Shown here: positions 9,346 through 17,775 of the stretch, one piece after another
Numbering within the stretch: the stretch's first letter is position 1
Layout: each line of letters begins with the position of its first letter
Assembly: GCA_002418265.1 (NCBI GenBank)
Contig: DIDS01000010.1
Span: forward strand, 157,917 to 221,916
DNA: 64,000 bases
Direction of reading: 5' to 3'
DNA from: Acidimicrobiia bacterium UBA5794
GTDB taxonomy: Bacteria; Actinomycetota; Acidimicrobiia; Spongiisociales; UBA5794
Program-made: the position numbers and the translations under genes
The notes under the pieces: model-generated
Told to the model about the DNA's origin: nothing
Databases searched by the model: none
Seen by the model: only the letters and a program-made list of their open reading frames with translations

Positions 9346-9435
9346 CGCGTGAGATCGCCTCTTGTTCCGTCCTCCCGCTTTGCGGGGGGACGCGCCGAGC
9401 GAAGCGAGGAGCAGGGGGCAATCTGACGTCCGACG
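9334..9435. repeat. TCTGACG heptamers flanking a 52-bp GC-rich hairpin cassette
   Basis: Two TCTGACG units (9334-9347) overlap the end of the preceding gene. A cassette at 9367-9418 begins CCGTCCTCCCGC, contains GCGCCGAGCGAAGCGAGG and ends in a G-run. TCTGACG and TCCGACG follow at 9422-9435. The cassette is nearly identical to 37894-37945 and 45810-45861. It sits between convergent genes. Confidence 0.8.
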
Positions 9436-9440
9436 TCAGC

Positions 9441-11195
9441 TCAGCGAATCACCATCAGGATGTGGCCCGCTGACACCGTGTCGCCGACCTGTACCTTGAG
9501 GTCGACGATCTCCCCGCTGTTGGGAGCCTTGATCTCGTTCTCCATCTTCATGGCTTCAAGGACGCAGACAGCTTCACCCTCATCGACGTGCTCGCCGGCC
9601 TTGTGATGGATCTTCACGATCGTCCCCTGCATGGGTGCGGTGATGGCACCCTCTCCTCCGTTTGACACGGACTGTTTCGAGAGCTTCGGTGCTTTGCGAC
9701 GCGGAGCAGCGCGGACCCCCGAGCCTGGGGATGTCAACACCTTTGCCCAGTACTTGACGGTGAATCGTCGTCCACCGACCTCAACGGTTATGGATCGCTC
9801 AGAGAGTTCTTCGTCCTCGGGAAGTGACGGCGCAGTCTTGCGTTGGACCTTCGAGAAGTCGATCGAGTCCTCAACAAGGCGCGTGCTGACGTCGCCGGCA
9901 CGGAACGTCGCGTTGTCGAGAATCATGAGGTGAGCGCCGATGGTTGTGTCGACACCACCGATCTCGAATTCTGACAGCGCCCGTCGAGCCCTTCGGATCG
10001 TTTCATCCCGGTCGCTGCCACTGACGATGAGCTTTGCGATCATGTTGTCGTAGTACTGCGAGATCGTTGACCCCTGCACGACGCCCGAGTCGACCCGAAC
10101 TCCGGGTCCTGCCGGCTCCTGATACTTGACGAGCGTTCCCGGGGTTGGCATGAAGTCTCGAGACGGGTCCTCGGCGTTGATCCGGAACTCGATCGTGTGT
10201 CCGACAGGCGTCGGAGTGCCTGAACTGGAGAGTCGTTCTCCCATGGCGACCCGAATCTGCTCCACGACAAGGTCGACGCCAAAGACCTCTTCGGTGACGG
10301 TGTGCTCAACCTGGATGCGTGTGTTCATCTCAAGGAAGTAGAAGTTTCCGTCGGCGAAGAGGAATTCGACCGTTCCAGCTGACTCGTATCCAGCGGCGTG
10401 ACCAAGTGCGAGAGCCAGCTTTCCGAGCCTGTCGCGCTGTTTGGGGGTGAGTCCCGGCGCGGGAGCCTCCTCGATGAGTTTTTGATGCCGCCTTTGGAGT
10501 GAGCAATCCCGTTCCCCGTAGAACACGCCATTGCCATGGGAGTCGAAGAGCACCTGGGCTTCAATGTGGCGAACATGTTCGAGGTAGCGTTCGATATAGA
10601 CAGCCGGATTTCCGAACCAAGCCTGTGCTTCCCTACCTGCCGACTCAAACGCTGCCCCAATTTCATCGAGGGATCGCACCACCTTGAGACCTCGACCACC
10701 ACCACCAGCCGACGCCTTGATCGCAAGGGGCATACCGTGCTTGTTTGCGAACTCGGTGACCTGCTCGGCGCTGGTCAGTGGCTCCAGGGTGCCTGGTACG
10801 ACGGGAACCTTGGCTACTTCGGCAGCAATCCGTGATTCGATCTTGTCGCCCATCATGGAGATGGCACTTGGCGGTGGGCCGATCCAGATCAGGCCGGCAT
10901 CAATGACAGCCTGCGCGAATCCAGCATTCTCGGCAAGGAACCCATAGCCGGGGTGGATGGCAGACGCGCGTGACGCTGCTGCGACTTCAAGGATTCGAGG
11001 AATGTTCAGGTAGGACTCAGCTGCTGGTGCCGTTCCGACATTCCAGGCCTCATCAGCCATCGATGTATGTACCGCATCGCGGTCAAGTTCAGAGTAGATC
11101 GCGATCGTCCTGATGCCGAGATCCCGCGCAGCTCTGATGATGCGAACGGCGATCTCGCCTCGGTTTGCGATGAGAATGGATTCCACAGGTTCCAT
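9441..11195 (-). CDS. Acyl-CoA (propionyl/acetyl-CoA) carboxylase alpha subunit: biotin carboxylase plus BCCP
   Basis: A 584-residue subunit typical of actinobacterial acyl-CoA carboxylases. The ATP-grasp biotin carboxylase domain (IANRGEIAVRIIRAA, GGGGRGLKVV, EMNTRIQVEHTVTEE) occupies about residues 1-450. A linker leads to a C-terminal biotinyl domain with EAMKMENEI, whose lysine carries biotin. It carboxylates biotin with bicarbonate and ATP for transfer by the beta subunit. It lies 33 bp downstream of the beta subunit gene, probably in the same transcript, near the divergent biotin ligase. Confidence 0.93.
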   Translation of the reverse strand: MEPVESILIANRGEIAVRIIRAARDLGIRTIAIYSELDRDAVHTSMADEAWNVGTAPAAESYLNIPRILEVAAASRASAIHPGYGFLAENAGFAQAVIDAGLIWIGPPPSAISMMGDKIESRIAAEVAKVPVVPGTLEPLTSAEQVTEFANKHGMPLAIKASAGGGGRGLKVVRSLDEIGAAFESAGREAQAWFGNPAVYIERYLEHVRHIEAQVLFDSHGNGVFYGERDCSLQRRHQKLIEEAPAPGLTPKQRDRLGKLALALGHAAGYESAGTVEFLFADGNFYFLEMNTRIQVEHTVTEEVFGVDLVVEQIRVAMGERLSSSGTPTPVGHTIEFRINAEDPSRDFMPTPGTLVKYQEPAGPGVRVDSGVVQGSTISQYYDNMIAKLIVSGSDRDETIRRARRALSEFEIGGVDTTIGAHLMILDNATFRAGDVSTRLVEDSIDFSKVQRKTAPSLPEDEELSERSITVEVGGRRFTVKYWAKVLTSPGSGVRAAPRRKAPKLSKQSVSNGGEGAITAPMQGTIVKIHHKAGEHVDEGEAVCVLEAMKMENEIKAPNSGEIVDLKVQVGDTVSAGHILMVIR

Positions 11196-11228
11196 CCTAA
11201 AGAACTCGCTGTGCTCGCGGCATACAGC

Positions 11229-12779
11229 TCACAATGGGATGTTTCCGTGCTTCTTCGGTGGCAGTGTTTCTCGCTTGTTACGGAGCATCTCCATCGTACG
11301 GATAAGACGGGGTCTGGTCTCTCGTGGCTCGATCACATCATCGACCAGTCCACGTTCGGCGGCGACGTATGGATTGTTGAATTGCTCTTCGTAGTCGGCA
11401 ACGAGCTGGTCTCTCAGTGTGTCGGGATCCTCGGCTTCTGCAAGGTCACGCCGGTAGATCACATTGACCGCACCTTTGGCACCCATGACAGCAATCTCGG
11501 CGGTTGGCCAGGCGAACACGAAATCAGCGCGCACCGCACGAGAGTTCATCACCAGGTAGGCGCCGCCGTATGCCTTGCGGAGAATGACGGTGACCCGTGG
11601 GACCGTTGCCTCGGAGAACGCGTACAGCAGCTTGGCGCCGTGACGGATGATCCCCTGGTGCTCTTGATCGACTCCCGGGAGGAAGCCCGGCACATCGACG
11701 AGTGTGATCAGCGGGATGTTGAAGGCGTCGCAGAAGCGAACGAATCTTGCACCTTTGACAGAGGCGTCGATGTCGAGCGTGCCCGCAAGAACGGCTGGCT
11801 GGTTGGCGACGATTCCCACGGTGTATCCATCGAGACGAGCGAATCCGACGACGATGTTGCCTGCCCAGTGTTCATGGACCTCGTAGAACTCGCCGTCGTC
11901 CACGATGCTTTCAATCACCTCGATCACGTTGTATGGCTGATTAGCAGAATCGGGAATGATCGTTGTGAGCGACTCATCAGCGCGGTCGGCGGAATCGCTC
12001 GGAGTGAAGAACGGAGCGACTTCCATGTTGTTGGAGGGAAGCATCGAAAGCAGAAAACGAACCTCCTCCATCGCTTCTCGGTCATCGCTGACGACGAAAT
12101 GGGTAACTCCCGACTTCGACGCATGCGCGTGTGCTCCACCGAGTTCGTCCATCGAGACCTCTTCGCCGGTCACTGTCTTGATCACGTCCGGACCGGTGAT
12201 GAACAGATGCGATGTGTCTTCGACCTGGAAGATGAAGTCGGTGAGGACTGGTGAGTACACCGCACCCCCAGCGCAGGGTCCCATGATGACCGAGATCTGT
12301 GGAATCACACCCGAGGCGCGTACGTTGCGCTCAAAAATGCGGCCGTAGCCATCAAGTCCGACGACACCCTCTTGGATGCGGGCACCACCGGAGTCCTTCA
12401 GACCGATCACGGGCGTACCGGTTTCCATGGCCAGATCGAGAACCTTACAGATCTTGTCAGCCACCACCTCGCCGAGCGATCCACCGAACCGTGTGAAGTC
12501 CTCCGCGAACACCATCACGGTGCGTCCATCGATGGTTCCCCAGCCGGTGACCACGGCATCGCCGAGCGGCCTCTTTTCTTCGACGCCAAAGCCCAGTGTC
12601 TTGTGGCGCACGAACGGGTCGATCTCTTGGAAGGAACCTTTGTCGACGAGCAGCTCGATCCGCTCGCGCGCGGTCAGCTTCCCGGCGTCATGCTGACGAT
12701 CGACAGCACGCTGGTTGTCGGCCTTGATAGATTGCTCACGAAGCTCTCTCAGCTTCTCGATGCGTTCTTCGGTGCTCAC
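11229..12779 (-). CDS. Acyl-CoA carboxylase beta subunit (carboxyltransferase)
   Basis: A 516-residue carboxyltransferase with two crotonase-like halves; the oxyanion regions are visible as KDSGGARIQEG, GPCAGGAVYSP and YGGAYLVMNSR. It transfers CO2 from biotin to an acyl-CoA. In Streptomyces PccB an aspartate after GGAY favours propionyl-CoA; here that residue appears to be Leu, so acetyl- or mixed specificity is possible. The nearby mutase argues for propionyl-CoA. The GTG start has a GGGAGGA site just upstream. It heads the carboxylase operon. Confidence 0.92.
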   Translation of the reverse strand: MSTEERIEKLRELREQSIKADNQRAVDRQHDAGKLTARERIELLVDKGSFQEIDPFVRHKTLGFGVEEKRPLGDAVVTGWGTIDGRTVMVFAEDFTRFGGSLGEVVADKICKVLDLAMETGTPVIGLKDSGGARIQEGVVGLDGYGRIFERNVRASGVIPQISVIMGPCAGGAVYSPVLTDFIFQVEDTSHLFITGPDVIKTVTGEEVSMDELGGAHAHASKSGVTHFVVSDDREAMEEVRFLLSMLPSNNMEVAPFFTPSDSADRADESLTTIIPDSANQPYNVIEVIESIVDDGEFYEVHEHWAGNIVVGFARLDGYTVGIVANQPAVLAGTLDIDASVKGARFVRFCDAFNIPLITLVDVPGFLPGVDQEHQGIIRHGAKLLYAFSEATVPRVTVILRKAYGGAYLVMNSRAVRADFVFAWPTAEIAVMGAKGAVNVIYRRDLAEAEDPDTLRDQLVADYEEQFNNPYVAAERGLVDDVIEPRETRPRLIRTMEMLRNKRETLPPKKHGNIPL

Positions 12780-12833
12780 CGGTCCTCCCGGTAGGCTCGG
12801 TTGCGGTCACGTGACTTCGACTCGTCTGGATCG

Positions 12834-12863
12834 GATATGGCTACACACGATATGGCTACACAC
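12834..12863 (+). repeat. Perfect 15-bp tandem duplication over the birA start
   Basis: GATATGGCTACACAC is present twice in tandem (12834-12848, 12849-12863). Each copy contains an in-frame ATG, so the protein begins MATHDMATH. Confidence 0.95.
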
Positions 12864-13538
12864 TACGACATCGTGCACTTCAGCGAGGTTGGTTCGACGC
12901 AGGACGAGGCTGCACGTCGATTCGACACAACCGGTGTGCCCACCCTCGTCGTCGCTGATCGTCAGATTGCCGGGCGTGGCAGGCAAGGCCGCAGATGGCA
13001 ACAACCAGACCAAGCCATGTTCTCATCCCTCTCGTTTGCGACGGACTGGGAGCCAAGACACCGAACGCTCATCCCACTTATCGCTGGGTCGGTGGTGTGT
13101 GAGGTCATCGGTGACGTAGGTCGGCGTGCACCTTCCCTCAAGTGGCCGAACGACATCCTTATCGATCGAGCCAAAGTTGGGGGAGTGTTGGTTGAAGCTG
13201 ATGGAGATCACTTGACCGTCGGATGCGGCCTCAACTTGTGGTGGGCCGATCCGATCGAAGGTGCCACGAGCGTCTTTGACAAAGATGTGGACTCGACCCT
13301 CGCTCTCAACCTTGCCAAGAGATGGGCACGGGCCCTCTTGTATGAGATCGATGGGCCGAGCGGTGAGTGGCGAAAGGACCGGTACGTTGAGATGTCAGCC
13401 ACGCTCGGCCACGAGGTGGTTTGGGACGGCGGAATGGGAACGGCCGCGGGGCTCACGGCGTCTGGGGCCCTCATCGTTGATACCCCCAGGGGTAGGGAGA
13501 TCATCCATGCCGGAGACGTACACCTGCGCTCATCGTGA
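12837..13538 (+). CDS. birA: Biotin--[acetyl-CoA-carboxylase] ligase (catalytic domain only)
   Basis: Biotin protein ligase that makes biotinyl-AMP and attaches biotin to the BCCP lysine. The biotinyl-AMP loop GRGRQGRRW, KWPNDI and GGVLVE motifs are present. There is no N-terminal helix-turn-helix, so it is a class I ligase and not a repressor. The frame opens at 12801, but the first plausible ATGs are 12837 and 12852, both inside a 15-bp duplication. It is divergent from the carboxylase operon whose alpha subunit it should modify. Its stop overlaps the sigma factor start. Confidence 0.9.
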   Translation: MATHDMATHYDIVHFSEVGSTQDEAARRFDTTGVPTLVVADRQIAGRGRQGRRWQQPDQAMFSSLSFATDWEPRHRTLIPLIAGSVVCEVIGDVGRRAPSLKWPNDILIDRAKVGGVLVEADGDHLTVGCGLNLWWADPIEGATSVFDKDVDSTLALNLAKRWARALLYEIDGPSGEWRKDRYVEMSATLGHEVVWDGGMGTAAGLTASGALIVDTPRGREIIHAGDVHLRSS

Positions 13539-14080
13539 TGGAACCTCGGGTCGGTGTTGTTCGTCCTGTAGTTGTGGACACAGAAACTGACCGCAAGGCC
13601 CCCCGCCGCTTGCAAGCTCCGAATGCTTTCGACGACTTCTACCGACGTTCATGGCACGAGATCTACCGACCGCTCGCAGCGACGATCGGCGACGTGCAAC
13701 TCGCGTCCGAGGCTGTTGACGAGGCGATGGTCAGAGCGTATGTGAAGTGGCGGTCCGTGCGCAAGATGTCAAACGCCGAGGGGTGGGTGTATCGGGTCGC
13801 CTACCGCTGGTCGATCGACCAGCTCCGGCGACGGACTCGTGAGCGGAAGCTTCTCCCACGGCTCCTTGAGCATCCCGACGCGCAATCGCCCGCTGTCGAG
13901 CCGGGTCTGTCTTCCGCTCTCGATGCTCTCCCCATTGAGCAGAGAGCCGTCGTGGTGCTTGCCTGCGCATTTGATTGGTCCCACAACGAGATCGCCGGGG
14001 CGTTGGGAATCCGCCCTGGCACCGTCAAGAGCCGCCTCCACCGCGGGCTCGAACACCTACGCAAGGAGATGAACGCATGA
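13538..14080 (+). CDS. ECF-type RNA polymerase sigma factor
   Basis: A sigma-70 family protein of 180 residues with a region 2 (FDDFYRRSWHEIYR...EAMVRAYVKW) and a region 4 helix-turn-helix (ALPIEQRAVVVLACAFDWSHNEIAGALGIRPGTVKSRLHRG). Regions 1 and 3 are missing, as in ECF factors. The start overlaps the birA stop (TGATG; a GTG lies one codon earlier). Its stop overlaps the ATG of the membrane protein that follows, which suggests translational coupling to an anti-sigma partner. Confidence 0.88.
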   Translation: MEPRVGVVRPVVVDTETDRKAPRRLQAPNAFDDFYRRSWHEIYRPLAATIGDVQLASEAVDEAMVRAYVKWRSVRKMSNAEGWVYRVAYRWSIDQLRRRTRERKLLPRLLEHPDAQSPAVEPGLSSALDALPIEQRAVVVLACAFDWSHNEIAGALGIRPGTVKSRLHRGLEHLRKEMNA

Positions 14081-14970
14081 TCGTTGACGAAGCCAGCCGA
14101 ACCTACGTCCAGTCCATTGTTGAGGCAACACCGGGTCGATCCGGTGATCTCGAGGCGGTTGTCACGAGAGGGAGACACCGCCGGCGGTTGACGAGCACTG
14201 CTACGGTGATCGGTGCCGTGCTGGTGACGGTGTTGGTGATGTCGCCCCTGGTGGTCCTGATGTCCGGCCGGGATCATGCACCGACTGCTGGCACGGATGC
14301 GACCACGCTCCACCTCCCCGGAGGATTTGATGTGTCCGTCGAGCCACCACCGGTTGAGTCGTACGGAGCCTGGGTCTACGTTGGTGCCCTTGCGATGGAA
14401 CCATCCTTTGACACCGCCGCGCTCGGGACCGAGATCCCCATCGAACGTCGCGGAGCATCGGATCTGGTCATTCCCCCGCCGGGTAACCCCAGGGAGCGCA
14501 ACGCTCTTCAGGCAACGACGATCGTATATCTCGGAGACCTCGGCATCGCCCAGCTTGCATTGGATCCAAGCGACAGCGGCGAGTTGTGTATCTTCTTTGG
14601 CAATGGCACCGAGATCACGGGCGGTGGCTACTGCGCTGTCAAGGACACCCCCGAGTTTGGGTTCGGTGCCGATCCGGCCGTTGGCTGGTGGCTCGTGTGG
14701 TCCCGGCTGCCACAAGACGCGGCCGTCGTCCAGATCGAACTTCCCGACGGCTCCTCCTATTGGCAACGTCCGGTCGCCCGAACCGTCGTCTTCCACGGTG
14801 TCGGAACCTCAAAGGCTTTCGAACAGTCCCGAGCAACCGCCTTTGACGCCAAGGGCAGTGTCCTGCTGATCGAGAGTCCGTCCTATCTGGAAGGACACGA
14901 CAACTTCGACGAGGAAGGCAATTTTGTCGACGCCGAAGGCAACATTTTCGACAGAGAGACATCACAGTGA
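14077..14970 (+). CDS. Single-pass membrane protein, putative anti-sigma partner
   Basis: 297 residues from the ATG that overlaps the sigma factor stop; the frame is open 102 bases further upstream but that region codes the sigma factor. An N-terminal cytoplasmic segment of about 45 residues rich in Arg precedes one transmembrane helix (TATVIGAVLVTVLVMSPLVV) and a large exported domain with two cysteines (GELCIFF, GGYCAV). No zinc anti-sigma motif (HxxxCxxC) is present. Position and topology suggest an anti-sigma or sensor role; no family is recognised with certainty. Confidence 0.6.
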   Translation: MIVDEASRTYVQSIVEATPGRSGDLEAVVTRGRHRRRLTSTATVIGAVLVTVLVMSPLVVLMSGRDHAPTAGTDATTLHLPGGFDVSVEPPPVESYGAWVYVGALAMEPSFDTAALGTEIPIERRGASDLVIPPPGNPRERNALQATTIVYLGDLGIAQLALDPSDSGELCIFFGNGTEITGGGYCAVKDTPEFGFGADPAVGWWLVWSRLPQDAAVVQIELPDGSSYWQRPVARTVVFHGVGTSKAFEQSRATAFDAKGSVLLIESPSYLEGHDNFDEEGNFVDAEGNIFDRETSQ

Positions 14971-15041
14971 TCAGCTGACACTGTGGCCCGTGTGGTGACG
15001 CGTGGCGCTAGCCTGCGCTGCAACCGGAAGGAGCGTTCTCT

Positions 15042-15713
15042 GTGGCCGTTCAGACAGGTGAAGGCGTCGTTGACATCATCTTTCACTCGACCAGTATTCC
15101 GGCAGGCCCGCGCACGCTTGGTGGCTACCTCTCGCGCCCCGACGGAGAGGGACAATGGCCGACCGTTCTGATCTTCGGTCCTGAACCCACACCAACGAGC
15201 ACGGTGAAGGACATCTGTCGAGTTCTCGCTCGGCATGGGCTCGCGGCGCTTGCCCCCGACCTGACCGAATCGCGTGAGCAGAACCTCTCGATCTCGCTTG
15301 CGGTGGCCGCCTATATTGCTGATCCCTCGGGCCGCTGGTCGAATGGCCAGGTCGGCTACGGAGTTCTCAGTTTCGGCGCTGGCGTACATGACCTCGCCGA
15401 CCTGGCGCAAACCGACACCAGGGTCGCAGCATCAGTTGTGGTGTCATCGACCATCGACGCCCAAACGGCCAAAGTCATCGGTGCTGCCGAGGTTCCCGGT
15501 TTGGTGATCCTCTCCCGCGGCGACGAAACAGTGGATGTTGACGCATCGATCGACACGAGGGCGGACATGGAACACACGACCTTCGTCGTGTATCCAAGCG
15601 GAGCCACCGGATTCTGGGATGCATCGACGGAGGGATACGACGTCGAACGTTATGAGGACACCGTCGATCGCATCGTGGCATTCTTCTCTGAGCATCTACC
15701 CGAGAGATTCTGA
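15042..15713 (+). CDS. Dienelactone hydrolase-like alpha/beta protein, triad incomplete
   Basis: A 223-residue protein resembling the dienelactone hydrolase family: GGYLSRPDGEG near residue 27, a nucleophile-elbow-like stretch GVLSFGAG, and SRGDETVD where the acid normally lies. The histidine expected in the C-terminal GxxHxF position appears as GATGFWD, so the catalytic triad is probably incomplete. Function is unknown. The GTG has an excellent GGAAGGAG site 8 bases upstream, and TAGCCT at 15009-15014 could be a -10 element. Its stop overlaps the next ATG. Confidence 0.65.
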   Translation: MAVQTGEGVVDIIFHSTSIPAGPRTLGGYLSRPDGEGQWPTVLIFGPEPTPTSTVKDICRVLARHGLAALAPDLTESREQNLSISLAVAAYIADPSGRWSNGQVGYGVLSFGAGVHDLADLAQTDTRVAASVVVSSTIDAQTAKVIGAAEVPGLVILSRGDETVDVDASIDTRADMEHTTFVVYPSGATGFWDASTEGYDVERYEDTVDRIVAFFSEHLPERF

Positions 15714-16645
15714 TGCCCAAATCAGTTGTGACCGGCGGCGCCGGGTTCATTGGTTCAAACCTGGTTGATCTCCTCGTCGACGAGGGTCATGAGATCCTTG
15801 TTCTCGATGACCTCTCGTCCGGTTCGATCGCGAACCTTAAGGATGCGCGCAGCCGCGGAGACGTGACCCTCCATCAGATCGATGTTGCGAGTAACGAGGT
15901 TGTCGACCTTGTCAGGACGTTCCAGCCCGAGACGGTGTTTCATCTCGCAGCGCAGATCGACGTACGCCACTCGGTCGCGGATCCGGTTATGGATGCGCGG
16001 GTGAACGTGCTTGGCACGGTGAATGTCCTTGAGGCGGCACGACACGGAAATGCCCAGAGGTTCGTCTTTGCCTCATCGGGTGGAGCAACGTTCGGAGACA
16101 CATTCAACATCCCAACACCCGAGACCCAGGAGCGTATGCCCGCGTCGCCCTACGGCGTCTCCAAGAGCGTTGTCGACCAGTACTTTCGCTACTACGACCG
16201 AACCTACGGACTCGACTGCATGTCGCTTGGATTCGCCAACGTGTATGGGCCCCGACAGGATCCGCATGGCGAGGCAGGCGTCGTTGCGATCTTCATTGGC
16301 ACGTTGCTTGCCCACAAAGCACCGACGATATTTGGTGATGGTCTTCAGACGCGAGATTTCGTGTTCGTTGAAGACGTGGCCGATGCGATGCTTCGTGCGT
16401 CGCGGATCGGAGGATCACGATATCTCAACATCGGAACCGGCGTGGAGACATCAGTGCTCAAACTCTATGACGTGATTGTCGGAGCAACCGGCGTTGATGT
16501 TGCCCCCGTCATGGCCGCAGCCAAACGAGGCGAGCAGCTGCGATCGTGTCTCGATTCGTCCGCAGCCCAAGCCCACCTCGGCTGGGAGCCATGGACCAGC
16601 CTTGAAGAAGGCATCGCGAAAACAGTCGAATGGGTGCGGGGCTGA
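15713..16645 (+). CDS. NAD-dependent sugar nucleotide epimerase/dehydratase (GalE-like)
   Basis: An extended short-chain dehydrogenase of 310 residues. It has the NAD motif TGGAGFIGS at residues 7-15, a serine region SSGGATFGD and the catalytic YGVSK. The C-terminal part (FANVYGPRQDP, FGDGLQTRDFVFVEDVADA) is characteristic of UDP-glucose 4-epimerase-like proteins. It probably interconverts a UDP- or dTDP-sugar for envelope glycans. It overlaps the preceding gene by one base and is followed by a long repeat region. Confidence 0.87.
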   Translation: MPKSVVTGGAGFIGSNLVDLLVDEGHEILVLDDLSSGSIANLKDARSRGDVTLHQIDVASNEVVDLVRTFQPETVFHLAAQIDVRHSVADPVMDARVNVLGTVNVLEAARHGNAQRFVFASSGGATFGDTFNIPTPETQERMPASPYGVSKSVVDQYFRYYDRTYGLDCMSLGFANVYGPRQDPHGEAGVVAIFIGTLLAHKAPTIFGDGLQTRDFVFVEDVADAMLRASRIGGSRYLNIGTGVETSVLKLYDVIVGATGVDVAPVMAAAKRGEQLRSCLDSSAAQAHLGWEPWTSLEEGIAKTVEWVRG

Positions 16646-16664
16646 GCTGGCGCTCGACAGCTCT

Positions 16665-16908
16665 CAGCAAGAACCCGTTCCCCTTCAGGGGGAACGGGCG
16701 AGTCTTCGAGCCATGGGGGGCCTGCGAGCCTGCGAGCCCCGTCTTCAACCGTGGTACAAGCAAGCCCGTTGTGTTCTCGTCGACGCAAGCTCACGTGCCC
16801 CCCTGCCTCGTCGCTGCGCTCCTTGGCCGTCCCCCCTGAAGGGAGGACGGTTCTGACGTCTGACGTCTGGCGTCGGTCATCGGTCATCGGTCATCGGTCA
16901 TCGGTCAT
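16665..16908. repeat. Composite repeat region: GC-rich cassette, TCTGACG and CGGTCAT arrays in register
   Basis: A cassette with short inverted segments (GTTCCCCTTCAGGGGGAAC near 16676, CCCCCCTGAAGGGAGGACGG near 16830) is followed by TCTGACG units at 16852-16858 and 16859-16865, then TCTGGCG. Five perfect CGGTCAT units then run from 16874 to 16908. All units keep one 7-base register. The array runs into the 3' end of mutM. No gene is supported in 16646-16890. Confidence 0.85.
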
Positions 16909-17772
16909 CTTGGCTGGCCAGTCGTCTTTGAGGAGGCGTGAGAGGGCTCGGTCTGCAAGGACCTTGCCTCCGGTCTGACACGCGGGGCAGTAGTTGGTTT
17001 CACGTTTGCCCGCCACGATGCGTTGGATCTTGGCGCCGCAGACGGGGCATGGTTCACCGAACTTGCCGTGGACCGCCATGTCGGGATGGAACGCCGTGAC
17101 CTTCGTTGGAAACCCATCACCGGTTTCCTCGATCCGTCTTCGGGTCCAATCATCAAGGACACTTTTCGTCGCACCAAACAGGCGCGCGATCTCGTCATCG
17201 GAGAGGTTCGTGTTGATCTGGGTCGGCGACAGTTTGGCGCTGTGGAGGATCTCGTCTGCGAATGCGCCGCCGATTCCCGAGAGATACCGTGCGTCGGTGA
17301 GTGCTCGCTTGAGCGTGTGCCGATTCGTCAGGAGTGCCTCTCGAAACTGGTCGACGGTCGCGTCGGCAACCTCAAGACCACCGGGATCCACCGAGTCAAG
17401 GTTGTTGCTGCGCAACACGGACAGGGACGCACGACGTTTGGTCCCGGCTTCGGTGAGGAGCAGTGATCCGGTCGAGAAGTCGAATGAGGCGAGCCCACTC
17501 CGTTTGGGAATCGGTTTGGCTTCGTCGGACCATATGAAACGACCGGCCACCATCAGGTGGATCACCAAATGGAGATCGTTCTCAAGATCAATCGAGATGC
17601 GTTTACCGATGCGATGCGCTCCCTGAACGGTCGAGCCGAAGGCTGAGTCGATCGGTGGGTCAAAGGTGCGAAGAAGTGAGAACGACGCAACGCGGACGTT
17701 CGTGAGCGTTGCACCGACGATACGCGGTGTGAGTGCGTGGATGTATGCCTCGATCTCAGGAAGCTCAGGCAT
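16891..17772 (-). CDS. mutM: Formamidopyrimidine-DNA glycosylase family protein
   Basis: A Fpg/Nei family base-excision repair glycosylase/AP lyase of 293 residues. It begins MPELPEIE, so Pro2 and Glu3 are the catalytic residues. It has a HRIGKR lysine region, an H2TH domain and a C-terminal zinc finger CPVC...CPAC. The start follows GGTGAG. It lies 3 bp downstream of cofE, in one transcript with cofD and cofE. The last five codons (MTDDR) and the stop come from the CGGTCAT repeat, giving an unusual tail after the zinc finger. A Nei-type specificity cannot be excluded. Confidence 0.88.
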   Translation of the reverse strand: MPELPEIEAYIHALTPRIVGATLTNVRVASFSLLRTFDPPIDSAFGSTVQGAHRIGKRISIDLENDLHLVIHLMVAGRFIWSDEAKPIPKRSGLASFDFSTGSLLLTEAGTKRRASLSVLRSNNLDSVDPGGLEVADATVDQFREALLTNRHTLKRALTDARYLSGIGGAFADEILHSAKLSPTQINTNLSDDEIARLFGATKSVLDDWTRRRIEETGDGFPTKVTAFHPDMAVHGKFGEPCPVCGAKIQRIVAGKRETNYCPACQTGGKVLADRALSRLLKDDWPAKMTDDR

Positions 17773-17775
17773 GGC

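Noticed and set aside
11067..12254. 395-residue open frame antisense to the carboxylase beta subunit
   Set aside because: The minus strand encodes a complete, recognisable carboxyltransferase; the antisense frame has no family signature.
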